Source: Anaerosoma sp034007245 (GTDB taxonomy: Bacteria; Actinomycetota; Coriobacteriia; Anaerosomatales; Anaerosomataceae). Taken from it: a stretch of 21,240 nucleotides of DNA. The notes under the pieces were generated by a model. It worked only from the letters and a program-made list of their open reading frames with translations. It ran no database searches and had not been told where the DNA came from. The position numbers and the translations under genes are program-made. How positions within the stretch are numbered: the first letter of the stretch is position 1; every line of letters starts with the position of its first letter. Location: NCBI GenBank assembly GCA_034007245.1, contig JAVERH010000020.1, forward strand, positions 1-21,240. The letters are read 5' to 3'. Below are positions 1 through 6,983 of the stretch, one piece after another.

Positions 1-1
1 C

Positions 2-295
2 ACGGGCGATGAAGAAGCGGCCGTGCTCTTTGAAGACGTCGTGGACACACTCGCACGTAATCTTGACCGGTACGAGGCCGATGGCTGGGTGAAGTACCAG
101 CTTAGCGATGACTCATGGGCGACGAAGACCTACTACGGCCTCCATATCGAGCAGCTGCGCGCGCTCGCGGCGCTGACGGGCGATGAGGGGTTCGAGGAGC
201 GAGCGGACGCCTGGGCGTATCCGTTCGAGCATGAGCGTCGGTGGCTCGCAGGGCGTACGGTGGCACGTTTTGCCGAGCGGATCACAGGGCGATGA
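2..295 (+). CDS. D-glucuronyl C5-epimerase C-terminal domain protein (partial, 5' end outside window)
   Basis: The reading frame is open from the first bases to TGA at 293-295, so only the last ~97 residues of a longer protein are present. Visible are GWVKYQL, a tyrosine pair (KTYYGLHIEQL) and RALAALTGDEGFEERADAW. This pattern matches the C-terminal catalytic domain of heparosan-type glucuronyl C5-epimerases, which have a tyrosine-rich segment followed by LHI-QL-AL-LTGD-F--A--W. Family members invert C5 of glucuronic acid residues in polysaccharides; in bacteria they are often unannotated (alpha/alpha)6-barrel proteins. The substrate cannot be told from this fragment. An internal GTG at 23 is not needed as a start because the similarity runs through the frame upstream of it. 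The family call is from memory of motifs, not from a search. Confidence 0.65.
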   Translation, partial: TGDEEAAVLFEDVVDTLARNLDRYEADGWVKYQLSDDSWATKTYYGLHIEQLRALAALTGDEGFEERADAWAYPFEHERRWLAGRTVARFAERITGR

Positions 296-313
296 CTGTC
301 TGGTGGTCTCGGC

Positions 314-319
314 TATAAT
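314..319 (+). promoter_or_regulatory. -10-like hexamer before mtnA
   Basis: A perfect TATAAT lies 19 nt after the upstream stop codon and 48 nt before the mtnA start. No convincing -35 hexamer stands 16-18 nt upstream, so this is only a tentative promoter. Transcription would start near 326. Confidence 0.35.
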
Positions 320-367
320 CACTTTCTGACCTGTAGCCGCGCTTCATCTTTTTGACGGGAACCCGCC

Positions 368-1597
368 ATGCCTTCACTTGGTAACATCCCCCTCACCATC
401 TGGTGGGAGGACGGTACTGTCCGCATGATCGACCAGAGCCGTCTGCCGCTCATCGGTGACCTGCTCGTGTGCAATACCTACGAGGGTGTGTGTACCGCGA
501 TCTCCGGCATGGCCGTACGCGGGGCACCTGCACTCGGTGTGGCGGCGGCACTCGGCGTGGCGCTGTGGTCTGAGACCGATGGCGTGGAGATCGTCGAGGT
601 CGACGCCTATCTCGATGAACTCGATCGCGTCGCGGATGTCATCGCAGCCACCCGGCCGACCGCTGTGAACCTCATGTGGGGTGCCGAGCGGATGAAGCGC
701 TTCGCACGTCAGAACGCCGCCACAGGCCTCGATGCACTCCGGCCGCTCCTGCTCGAGGAAGCGCTGCGCATGCGCGACGAGGACGAGCAGCGCAATCGAG
801 CGATGGGTGAGCACGGTGCGACACTGTTCGAGCCCGACTCGCGCATCCTCACGCACTGTAACGCTGGCTCGCTCGCGACCGCGTACTTCGGTACCGCACT
901 CGGCGTCATCTTCACCGCGCATGCGCAGGGCAAGGTCGCGCAGGTGTGGGTGGACGAGACGCGTCCGGTACTCCAGGGCGCACGCCTCACTGCATGGGAG
1001 CTCCGCATGGCGGGGGTGCCGTTCAAGCTCATCACCGACAACATGGCGGCGAGCATCATGCGTCGTGGGCTAGTGGATGCGGTCATCGTGGGTGCCGACA
1101 GGATCGCGGCTAACGGCGATGTCGCCAACAAGATCGGCACGTACGGGCTCGCGGTGCTCTGCAAGGAGCACGGCATCCCGTTTTATGTGGCCGCGCCGTC
1201 CTCCACGGTCGACCTGACACTCGCTACCGGGGATGAGATCGTCATCGAAGAGCGCGACGAGCGTGAGGTCACGGGCATCACGGCTTCCGGTGTCATCGAG
1301 CCGCACTCGCCCGAGGAGTCGCGGGCGCTCGATATGCTGACCCAGACGGGTTCCTACGCCCTCGGCATGACGAAGGGTCATCAGATGCAGCTCACCCGGA
1401 AGGGTGGCGCCTACCAGTTCGACGCATGGATTCGCATCGCGCCACCCAACATCGAGGTCTACAACCCGGCGTTCGACGTAACGCCTGCCGCGTACGTTAC
1501 CGCCATCATCACCGAGCGTGGTGTGGCGCGTGCGCCGTATACGGGGTCGCTTGCCGAGGCGTGCAGCGGTACAGGTGCGCTTCACGAGCTCGGCTAG
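368..1597 (+). CDS. mtnA: S-methyl-5-thioribose-1-phosphate isomerase
   Basis: MtnA interconverts 5-methylthioribose-1-phosphate and 5-methylthioribulose-1-phosphate, an early step of methionine salvage (in some anaerobes it also serves 5-deoxyribose disposal). Hallmarks are the N-terminal MAVRGAPALGVAAALG, HCNAG with catalytic Cys at residue 164, VWVDETRPVLQGARLTAWEL, and VGADRIAANGDVANKIGT with catalytic Asp at residue 244. These correspond to Cys160/Asp240 of the Bacillus subtilis enzyme. The C-terminal NPAFDVTP is also typical. At 409 residues it is longer than the usual ~350. The excess is an extra segment at about residues 303-354, between the EERDEREVT strand and IAPPNIEVYNPAFDVTP. The start is ATG 368; its upstream ribosome site (GACGGGA) is weak. 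The transporter gene follows 13 nt after the TAG, so the two are probably co-transcribed. Confidence 0.95.
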   Translation: MPSLGNIPLTIWWEDGTVRMIDQSRLPLIGDLLVCNTYEGVCTAISGMAVRGAPALGVAAALGVALWSETDGVEIVEVDAYLDELDRVADVIAATRPTAVNLMWGAERMKRFARQNAATGLDALRPLLLEEALRMRDEDEQRNRAMGEHGATLFEPDSRILTHCNAGSLATAYFGTALGVIFTAHAQGKVAQVWVDETRPVLQGARLTAWELRMAGVPFKLITDNMAASIMRRGLVDAVIVGADRIAANGDVANKIGTYGLAVLCKEHGIPFYVAAPSSTVDLTLATGDEIVIEERDEREVTGITASGVIEPHSPEESRALDMLTQTGSYALGMTKGHQMQLTRKGGAYQFDAWIRIAPPNIEVYNPAFDVTPAAYVTAIITERGVARAPYTGSLAEACSGTGALHELG

Positions 1598-1610
1598 GGG
1601 GCGGACCCGG

Positions 1611-2522
1611 GTGGACATCGGTGGCCTTGTGGGAGTCATAGCCGGGCTGCTCGCGCTCGTCGGTGTGGGTGTCGTACTACGGGTGACCGGGCTGCTCAGT
1701 GCCGAGGACTCGCGGCCACTCAACACCATGTTGATGTATGTGGCGTTGCCCGCGCTCATCTTCAGCTCGGTCCACCGAGCCGCGCTCGATCCGAAGCTTG
1801 CCATGCTGCCCTTGGTCGGGTGGGCGGTCGCGCTGATCGGGCTCGCTATCGGCTGGGTGCTTGCACGCCTCCTGAAGTTGGAGGGGCCGATCGCCGGTGC
1901 GTTCATCATGGCGTCCGTGTTTGGGAACACCGGCTATATGGGTTATCCGGTCGCGATGGCGCTCATGGGTGATGCAGGGCTCGTCCGCGCGATCTTCTCG
2001 GACGTCTTCGGTAACACCGCCGCGGTCATCTCTATAGGCACGCTGGTCGCGGGATACTACGGCGCCGGGGACGTGAAGGTGAACCCGCTCAAGGAGATCG
2101 TGACCTTTCCGCCGTTCATCGCACTCGCTGCTGCGCTCGCACTGCACGCCGTGCCGATTCCGGAGTTGGTTACATCCTGGTTGGATGCGCTTGGTAGTGT
2201 CGTCATACCGGTGATCATGATCTCGGTGGGGTTGAGCCTCAAGCCTCGCAAGCTCAAGGGGCATCTGTCGTTGGCCTCGATCGTCGTCGGTACCAAGCTG
2301 GTGGTTCTGCCGCTCATCGCGCTCGGCATCGGTTCGCTCGTTCTCGACGATCCGGAATCGCTGCGCGTGGCGGTGATAGAGGCCGGCGTGCCGACGATGA
2401 TGCTGCTCGTGATCATGGGGCAGCGGTACAAGCTCGACAGCGACTTCATCACCTCGGTGATCCTGCTGACGATGGTAGGGGCGGTCGTGACGATCCCCGT
2501 GCTGCAACTGCTGCTCGGCTGA
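1611..2522 (+). CDS. AEC-family (auxin efflux carrier-like) transporter
   Basis: A ~303-residue integral membrane protein, almost wholly hydrophobic, with the two-halved arrangement of the AEC family. The first half runs GVGVVLRVTGLLSAEDSRPLN-YVALPALIFSSV and contains FGNTGYMGYPVA. The second half contains VVIPVIMISVGLSLKP and a final EAGVPTMMLLVIMGQRY. The conserved Asn/Pro pattern (FGNTGYMGYP, LPALIF) is the family signature. AEC carriers move small organic anions such as malate or malonate, and auxin in plants; the substrate here is unknown. GTG 1611 is chosen because GGGGG at 1597-1601 lies at a good distance and the hydrophobic N-terminus begins there. An in-frame ATG at 1518 lies inside mtnA and would add an Arg-rich, unrelated leader. 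Position right after mtnA suggests a link to methylthioribose or carboxylate metabolism, but that is only inference. Confidence 0.85.
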   Translation: MDIGGLVGVIAGLLALVGVGVVLRVTGLLSAEDSRPLNTMLMYVALPALIFSSVHRAALDPKLAMLPLVGWAVALIGLAIGWVLARLLKLEGPIAGAFIMASVFGNTGYMGYPVAMALMGDAGLVRAIFSDVFGNTAAVISIGTLVAGYYGAGDVKVNPLKEIVTFPPFIALAAALALHAVPIPELVTSWLDALGSVVIPVIMISVGLSLKPRKLKGHLSLASIVVGTKLVVLPLIALGIGSLVLDDPESLRVAVIEAGVPTMMLLVIMGQRYKLDSDFITSVILLTMVGAVVTIPVLQLLLG

Positions 2523-2547
2523 CGCGTCTGTCCCGGAAGGGGGAGAC

Positions 2548-3300
2548 GTGCGCGCACTGCTCGATTTCGTGTTCCCGCTCCGCTGTGCCGGGTGTGACAG
2601 GCCGGGGGTCCTGCTGTGTGAGTCCTGTCGCATGGCGGTCGCATCCATCGACCCGGCGGCCGCATGTCCCCGGTGCGGCGCTCCGATGCCCTGTGCCGAA
2701 TGCCGTGGTCGGACCTTTGCCTTCTCGGCTGCGCGCTGTGCAGCGCTCCTGGAGCCCCCGGTCTCGAGCGCCGTCGTCGCACTGAAAGACGGTGGCGAGC
2801 GTCGGTACGCGTCACTACTGGCCGGGTTGCTCATGACGGCCTCGGATGGCTGGCTCGAGGCGGACGACGTGCTCGTGCCTGCGCCCGCATCGCCTGCAGC
2901 GCTGCGGCGGCGCGGCTTCGATCATGCCACCGACATCGCCCGCGCGCTCGGACGACGTACCGGAAATCATGTGGAGTCGCTGCTCCGAGCGTCTGCCGGT
3001 GCCGATCAACGTGCTCTTGGCAGAGAGGCCCGGTTCGCGAACCGCTCGGCTGCGTTCTCTGTTGTCGGGCCGAGGCGGGTCGGTATCGAATGTGCGCTGC
3101 CCGGGCGGGTGGTACTGGTCGACGATGTCTTCACGACGGGGGCGACACTCGATGCCGCCGCACGTGTTCTGCGACAGGCTGGCGTGAGCGAGGTTCGTGC
3201 ACTCGCAGTGGCACGTGCCGTCGAGCGTCCGTCGGTCTCACCTGCTACACTTCAGAGGCTTTCACCCGGGTCTGTGGTTGCGGGCGCGCAAGCGCCCTAG
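2548..3300 (+). CDS. comF: ComF family protein (phosphoribosyltransferase-like)
   Basis: A 250-residue protein beginning at GTG 2548 behind the purine-rich GGAAGGGGGAG. The N-terminus carries eight cysteines arranged as CxxC pairs (C13/C16, C24/C27, C40/C43, C49/C52), the double zinc-ribbon of ComF/ComFC proteins. The C-terminal half is a type I phosphoribosyltransferase fold with the PRPP loop VVLVDDVFTTGAT at about residues 188-200. ComF proteins take part in DNA uptake during competence in Bacillus and are otherwise widespread with unclear enzymatic role. After the usual family end (LAVARAVE) there is a low-complexity tail of about 25 residues. The DNA for that tail (3257-3300) also forms the 5' strand of the structured RNA described next, so the tail is probably a by-product of overlap. 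comF commonly neighbours hpf and secA in Gram-positives, and both occur further along this window. Confidence 0.9.
   Translation: MRALLDFVFPLRCAGCDRPGVLLCESCRMAVASIDPAAACPRCGAPMPCAECRGRTFAFSAARCAALLEPPVSSAVVALKDGGERRYASLLAGLLMTASDGWLEADDVLVPAPASPAALRRRGFDHATDIARALGRRTGNHVESLLRASAGADQRALGREARFANRSAAFSVVGPRRVGIECALPGRVVLVDDVFTTGATLDAAARVLRQAGVSEVRALAVARAVERPSVSPATLQRLSPGSVVAGAQAP
3243..3251 (+). promoter_or_regulatory. Extended -10 promoter for the structured RNA, inside comF
   Basis: TGCTACACT fits an extended -10 element (TGn followed by TACACT, 4 of 6 to consensus). The expected start, 6-8 nt downstream, is 3257-3259, which is exactly where the closing helix of the RNA begins. No strong -35 is seen. 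The same extended motif with one base changed (TGCTACAAT) precedes secA. Confidence 0.45.
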
Positions 3301-3503
3301 TCCAAGGTAGGCGCGGCCGAAAGGATCCACGTAAGCGCGAGGCCAAGCCTCGTCGTGAGCATGGCGCGCCTTAGGGGTAAGTCGTACCGTTCCACGCGAC
3401 CGTCAGGTCGTATGGGGCGAGAGGGTCGGTAGTGAGACTCTGTCTTGCGGAAGCCCCGGTATGCGGGTGTGGGGCCAAAGACCAGGTCAGCCGGGTGAAA
3501 GCT
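3257..3503 (+). ncRNA. Large structured RNA downstream of comF, candidate raiA-motif RNA
   Basis: Seen directly: GCTTTCACCCGG (3258-3269) is perfectly complementary to CCGGGTGAAAGC (3491-3502), giving a 12-bp helix that closes a 221-nt interior. Inside, in order, are these helices. A 6-bp GC hairpin with a GCAA tetraloop (3282-3287/3292-3297). A 7-bp helix (3309-3315/3365-3371) enclosing a 4-bp helix (3328-3331/3354-3357) and a hairpin (3338-3343/3347-3352). A hairpin with a GTCA loop (3397-3401/3406-3410) extended by CCA/TGG. A two-part hairpin (3417-3422/3443-3448 and 3423-3427/3436-3440). A GCCCC/GGGGC hairpin (3453-3457/3471-3475). Multi-branched, GC-rich and ~247 nt, it is far more ordered than chance. 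Known context: raiA-motif RNAs (about 200 nt, Firmicutes and Actinobacteria) lie next to raiA/hpf and comF. I could not check the raiA consensus, so family identity is inference. An alternative is a leader or riboswitch of the binding-protein gene 67 nt downstream. Confidence 0.65.
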
Positions 3504-3569
3504 ATCATGACTTGCAGTCGCAGTGCGTGTTCTGCGATAGATGGGATGTCGCACGAAAGGGGTGGGCCG

Positions 3570-4424
3570 GTGGTGGCACGTCGCATGATGATAGCGGTGT
3601 TGATGATCGCGCTGGTGGCGGGTCTGGCTGGCTGCCAGGCCGAGGCGGAGAAGCCGACACTCACACCGACGGTCGCACCTCCGGTGATCGCTGAGGAGGG
3701 CGTACTGAAGGTCGGGATCGACCTGTCGTATCCGCCGTTCGGCGGCACTGCCACAGATATGGACACCGGTATCGATGTCGATGTCGCTGCGGCGATAGCC
3801 GAGCGTCTTGGCTGTCAACTGCGCGTGGTGGACGTCAAGCCGGCTGCGCTGGCTTCGTCACTCGACGGCGAGACGATCGACATCATGCTCGGCGCCATAC
3901 CGATCACCGATGCGGTGCTTGCCGATGCCACGAGCGCGGGAAGCTACATCATCGACGGTCCGGCCTTCTTCACTCTTGGGTCTGCCGATGTCGGGTCTGT
4001 GGATAGCTCGGAGACCGTGACGATCGCACTCGAGGATGTGGCCGCACTCCGGGTGGGGGCCCAGAATGAGAGCGGTGCGTTCTGGGTACTGGAGCACGAG
4101 CACGGCGATGGCTTCGTGACTACGTTCGATACGTTGACGGAGGCGTTCGACGCGCTCGAGGCCGGCGAGGTGGATGTGGTCGCCGGGAGCGTTATCGTCG
4201 GTGCATACATGGCCCGAGACTACGAGGGGATCACGTATGCAGGGCAGTTCGGCCAGGCCGAGCCGCTCGGCGTTGCAGTCGCCAAGGATGCCGTGGAGTT
4301 GGAGGCGGCGGTGCGAGAGGCACTCGACGGGATGGCCGCCGATGGCGTGCTCGGCACAATACGGCACAAGTGGGTCGGAGACCTCCCTGCGCTTCTGGTC
4401 GAGGGTGCAGCCACGGCAGGCTGA
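3570..4424 (+). CDS. Lipoprotein, family 3 solute-binding protein with altered ligand site
   Basis: A 284-residue protein with a short basic, hydrophobic signal peptide ending in the lipobox LAGC, so it is predicted to be membrane-anchored outside the cell. The mature part begins EEGVLKVGIDLSYPPFGG and continues IDVDVAAAIAERLG, the opening of polar amino-acid binding proteins (SBP family 3), and ends with the typical DGVLGTIRHKWVG. GTG 3570 is chosen because AAAGGGG ends 7 nt upstream and the signal peptide starts there; GTG 3573 is equally possible. Oddly, the ligand-binding Arg of the family (TPER in relatives) is Val116 in ITDAV, and the amino-group-binding Asp is Ser207 in VAGSV. It therefore may bind a different ligand or act as a regulator of the adjacent transporter. 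It lies 195 nt upstream of the second binding protein, which has its own promoter. Confidence 0.85.
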   Translation: MVARRMMIAVLMIALVAGLAGCQAEAEKPTLTPTVAPPVIAEEGVLKVGIDLSYPPFGGTATDMDTGIDVDVAAAIAERLGCQLRVVDVKPAALASSLDGETIDIMLGAIPITDAVLADATSAGSYIIDGPAFFTLGSADVGSVDSSETVTIALEDVAALRVGAQNESGAFWVLEHEHGDGFVTTFDTLTEAFDALEAGEVDVVAGSVIVGAYMARDYEGITYAGQFGQAEPLGVAVAKDAVELEAAVREALDGMAADGVLGTIRHKWVGDLPALLVEGAATAG

Positions 4425-4491
4425 GGGTGTGCTGTGCATGCTTTGATCGTATGCCCTGATCGGTTGCGTGGAGCGGTCTATCCATGGGTGT

Positions 4492-4516
4492 ATATCCGGC
4501 CACTATTCGTGGATAT
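4492..4516 (+). promoter_or_regulatory. Inverted repeat upstream of the second binding-protein promoter
   Basis: ATATCC (4492-4497) is mirrored by GGATAT (4511-4516), with an overlapping inner pair CCAC/GTGG (4500-4503/4509-4512). It ends 11 nt before the -35 hexamer, a usual place for an operator. The binding factor is unknown. Confidence 0.3.
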
Positions 4517-4527
4517 TCTCGGGTGCA

Positions 4528-4557
4528 TTCACACGCCCCTCCTTCGTGCTGTATAGT
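4528..4557 (+). promoter_or_regulatory. Sigma-A-type promoter of the ABC transporter operon
   Basis: TTCACA at 4528-4533 (5 of 6 to the -35 consensus) and TATAGT at 4552-4557 (5 of 6 to the -10) are separated by 18 nt. Transcription would start near 4564, giving a ~55-nt leader before the ATG at 4619. The leader contains an imperfect GC-rich hairpin (GGGT-A-CGGG against CCCG-C-ACCC) just before the ribosome-binding site. Confidence 0.65.
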
Positions 4558-4618
4558 TATGCACAGGTTTGACAGGGGGTACGGGGGCCTTCCCGCACCC
4601 GCATTCAAAGGAGGCTCC

Positions 4619-5455
4619 ATGAGCAAGACGAAGAAGTTCGCAGCTCTCTTCATGGCCTTCGCGCTGGCGTTCAGCATGTTTGCGCTGACCGGCTGTGCGA
4701 CGGAAGAAGAGCCAGATACCACGACTGAAGAACCCATGGACGAGGGTAGTGAGCCCGCCGTCGAAGAGTTCGTTCTGGTCGAGGAGGGCAAGCTTATAGC
4801 TGGCTCGGAGACGACGTTCCCACCGTTCGAGTCGATGAACGGCGATATCGCCGAGGGCTTCGATGTGGATCTTATGGAAGCGATCGGTGAGAAGCTCGGT
4901 CTGGAAGTCGTGATCAAGACGGAGATCTTCGATACGCTTATCCCGACGCTACAGGCGGGTGGCAAGTTCGACGTGATCGCTTCCGGCATGACCATCAAGC
5001 CTGAGCGCGAGAAGGAGATTGACTTCTCCGACCCGTACTACGACTCTAACCAGTCGGTCGTCATGAAGGCTGGCTCCACGTACAACGCTCCTGAGGATCT
5101 GACTGGTTTGCGGGTCGGTGTGCAGTCGGGCACCACTGGTCAGGCTTGGGCTGAGGAGACCGTCCCGGACGTTCAGATCGTGCCTTTCAAGAACGCGACT
5201 GAAGCGTTCGCCGCTGCGGCTGCTGGAAATGTCGACGCGATCGTCAACGACCTTCCCGTTTCGACCGAGCTGCTGAAGCAGGACGCTCGCGGACTCGAGG
5301 TCGTAGCCCAGATCCCGACGGGCGAGCAGTACGGCTTCGGCGTGAGCAAGGATAACCCCGCGCTCCGTGATGCAATCAACGACGCGCTTGCCGAGCTTCG
5401 TGCTGATGGCACGTACGACGAGATCTTCGAGAAGTGGTTCGGTATCAAGCCGTAA
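4619..5455 (+). CDS. Polar amino-acid ABC transporter substrate-binding lipoprotein
   Basis: A 278-residue family 3 binding protein. The signal peptide (KTKKFAALFMAFALAFSM) ends in the lipobox LTGC, followed by an acidic, Thr/Glu-rich linker. The mature domain has GKLIAGSETTFPPFES, GFDVDLMEAIGEKLG, GMTIKPEREKEIDFSDPYYDS and GVQSGTTGQAW, and ends DEIFEKWFG. The residues that hold an alpha-amino acid are kept: Arg130 in TIKPER for the carboxylate and Asp211 in IVNDLPV for the amino group. This fits a GlnH/HisJ-like receptor delivering an amino acid to the permease encoded next. The start is certain: AAAGGAGG stands just upstream of the ATG. A strong promoter precedes it and a long hairpin separates it from the permease gene, consistent with making more binding protein than membrane parts. 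Confidence 0.93.
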   Translation: MSKTKKFAALFMAFALAFSMFALTGCATEEEPDTTTEEPMDEGSEPAVEEFVLVEEGKLIAGSETTFPPFESMNGDIAEGFDVDLMEAIGEKLGLEVVIKTEIFDTLIPTLQAGGKFDVIASGMTIKPEREKEIDFSDPYYDSNQSVVMKAGSTYNAPEDLTGLRVGVQSGTTGQAWAEETVPDVQIVPFKNATEAFAAAAAGNVDAIVNDLPVSTELLKQDARGLEVVAQIPTGEQYGFGVSKDNPALRDAINDALAELRADGTYDEIFEKWFGIKP

Positions 5456-5518
5456 CAAGGATTTTCCTACTCCATCTGCATGAAGTGGTGCAGCGGAGGG
5501 GCCCGATACGGTATTCTT

Positions 5519-5552
5519 CGAGGGACTCCTGGATATGACCGGGGGTCCCTCG
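5519..5552 (+). promoter_or_regulatory. Long stem-loop between binding-protein and permease genes
   Basis: CGAGGGACTCCTGG (5519-5532) pairs along its length with CCGGGGGTCCCTCG (5539-5552), a 14-bp stem with two G-U pairs and a 6-nt loop (ATATGA). No T-tract follows, so it is not a canonical terminator. Such hairpins after binding-protein genes often stabilise the upstream mRNA or cause partial read-through, setting unequal expression in ABC operons. That role is inference. Confidence 0.7.
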
Positions 5553-5583
5553 TCACATCACGGACAGGAATGGGGAACCGCCC

Positions 5584-6978
5584 ATGGGTGACCGTACCGC
5601 ACGCTTGATGCGTGTTCGCCGCGCTGCGGTATGCGTTGTGCTGCTGACACTGTTGCTCTCCATCGCGGCTCCCGCCTTCGCGATGACCGATGGTCGCATG
5701 ACCATCGACCGGAAGACGGGCGGACTCCTTACGCGGTTCACGTACCAGGCGACCGTGGATGAAGATGCCAATCTCGGACGACTCGACTTCCTCTTCCCGG
5801 AAGGATTCGATACCGAGGATGCCTATATCAAGCTGACGCTCCTCGACGGGCTGCAGCGCATTCAGGCCGATTACGAGTTCGAGGTCCTTGAGTCCGGTGC
5901 GGTCAGACTCATGTTCGATCCGGCCGTCCCGGCCGAAAGCAATGTCTTCATCGAAGTCTACGATGTCATGATCCCGATCGCTGGCGGGACGTACGAGATA
6001 CCCGTCGAGTACGAAGTGGTCATGGGTGGTCGCGGGGAGGCTCGCGAGGAGACCGGGCTCACGGTCAAGTACGACACGCCTCCGCGTGAAGAGGCGCTCT
6101 CGCGCTGGCTCGAGAACCAGGATGCCGTCAAGTCGTGGAACTCGGTCACGTTCCTGAACACCTTCTTCAAGCCGCAGCACATCGTTGTGGCGATACCGCT
6201 GCTCTTCAAGGGCTGGCTCATATCGCTATCGCTGGTGATGATCGCATTCCCGATATCGATCCTCGGTGGCCTGCTCGTCGCCTTCATGAAGATGGCCAAG
6301 GTACCTCCGGTGCGATGGATCGCCTCCACCTACATCAACATCATCCGAGGCACCCCGCTGTTCCTGCAGATATTCGTGGTCTTCATCGGCTTTCGTACCG
6401 TCGGACTGCGCATCCCCGATTTCCCGTCGGCGGTCGCCGTACTGGCGTTCAACTCGTCGGCGTATCTCGCGGAGATCTTCCGTGCGGGTATCCAGTCGAT
6501 CAGCAAGGGGCAGTTCGAGGCGGCATCGTCGCTCGGCATGAGCTACTGGCAGGCGATGCAGTACGTGATCGTTCCGCAGACGGTGCGCCGCGTGCTGCCG
6601 ACGATGACCTCCGAGTTCATCTTGCTCTTCAAGGACACCTCGCTGTTGGCAGCGGTGGGCATCTTCGAGTTGATGATGTACTCGCAGAACTACGTGGCCC
6701 GTAACGCCAACCTGACGGCGTTCATGGTGGCTGCAGGCTACTACCTGATCGTCACCATCCCGCTGATCAATCTGGTGGGCAGGCTTGAGACCAAGCTCGC
6801 ACAGAGCGAGCACGGCGCGTCGTCGCCACCAAAGGGGCGGCCCAAGCGTGGCGTGCTGCTCGGCGCCGGTGATGATCCTGTGCCTCCTGGTGCACCTGCG
6901 CCCGGGCTCGGGTCTGCTACCGGTGAGCCGTCTATGGTGGACTTTGACAACTCTGCCGCCAAACATGAATCGAGGTGA
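5584..6978 (+). CDS. Amino-acid ABC transporter permease with N-terminal extracytoplasmic domain
   Basis: 464 residues, about twice the usual ~220 of a HisM/GlnP-type permease. Residues 1-34 form a signal-like membrane segment ending in AAPAFA. About 35-195 is a predicted extracytoplasmic, beta-rich domain of unknown family (DGRMTIDRKTGGLL; LFPEGFDTEDAYIKL; VFIEVYDVMIPIAGGTYEIP). From about residue 200 follow the permease membrane helices, NIIRGTPLFLQIFVVF, and the EAA loop (EIFRAGIQSISKGQFEAASSLGM, about residues 297-320), the docking site for the ATPase. The last ~50 residues are a Pro/Gly-rich cytoplasmic tail. ATG 5584 is preceded by GGGGAA. As the only permease in the operon it should form a homodimer. 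The ATPase gene follows immediately, with its ribosome site inside the end of this gene. Confidence 0.9.
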   Translation: MGDRTARLMRVRRAAVCVVLLTLLLSIAAPAFAMTDGRMTIDRKTGGLLTRFTYQATVDEDANLGRLDFLFPEGFDTEDAYIKLTLLDGLQRIQADYEFEVLESGAVRLMFDPAVPAESNVFIEVYDVMIPIAGGTYEIPVEYEVVMGGRGEAREETGLTVKYDTPPREEALSRWLENQDAVKSWNSVTFLNTFFKPQHIVVAIPLLFKGWLISLSLVMIAFPISILGGLLVAFMKMAKVPPVRWIASTYINIIRGTPLFLQIFVVFIGFRTVGLRIPDFPSAVAVLAFNSSAYLAEIFRAGIQSISKGQFEAASSLGMSYWQAMQYVIVPQTVRRVLPTMTSEFILLFKDTSLLAAVGIFELMMYSQNYVARNANLTAFMVAAGYYLIVTIPLINLVGRLETKLAQSEHGASSPPKGRPKRGVLLGAGDDPVPPGAPAPGLGSATGEPSMVDFDNSAAKHESR

Positions 6979-6983
6979 GCGCG

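Noticed and set aside
3470..3502. ACCAGGTCAG resembling the signal recognition particle RNA
   Set aside because: The diagnostic GGAAGGAAGCAGC-type loop is absent and the segment is the 3' arm region of the multi-branched RNA.
3432..3569. In-frame upstream extension of the first binding protein
   Set aside because: It would place ~46 residues, including several Cys, ahead of a clear lipoprotein signal peptide, and the DNA belongs to the structured RNA.
4484..4618. In-frame upstream extension of the second binding protein
   Set aside because: It covers the promoter and leader; ATG 4619 has a near-perfect ribosome site directly before the signal peptide.
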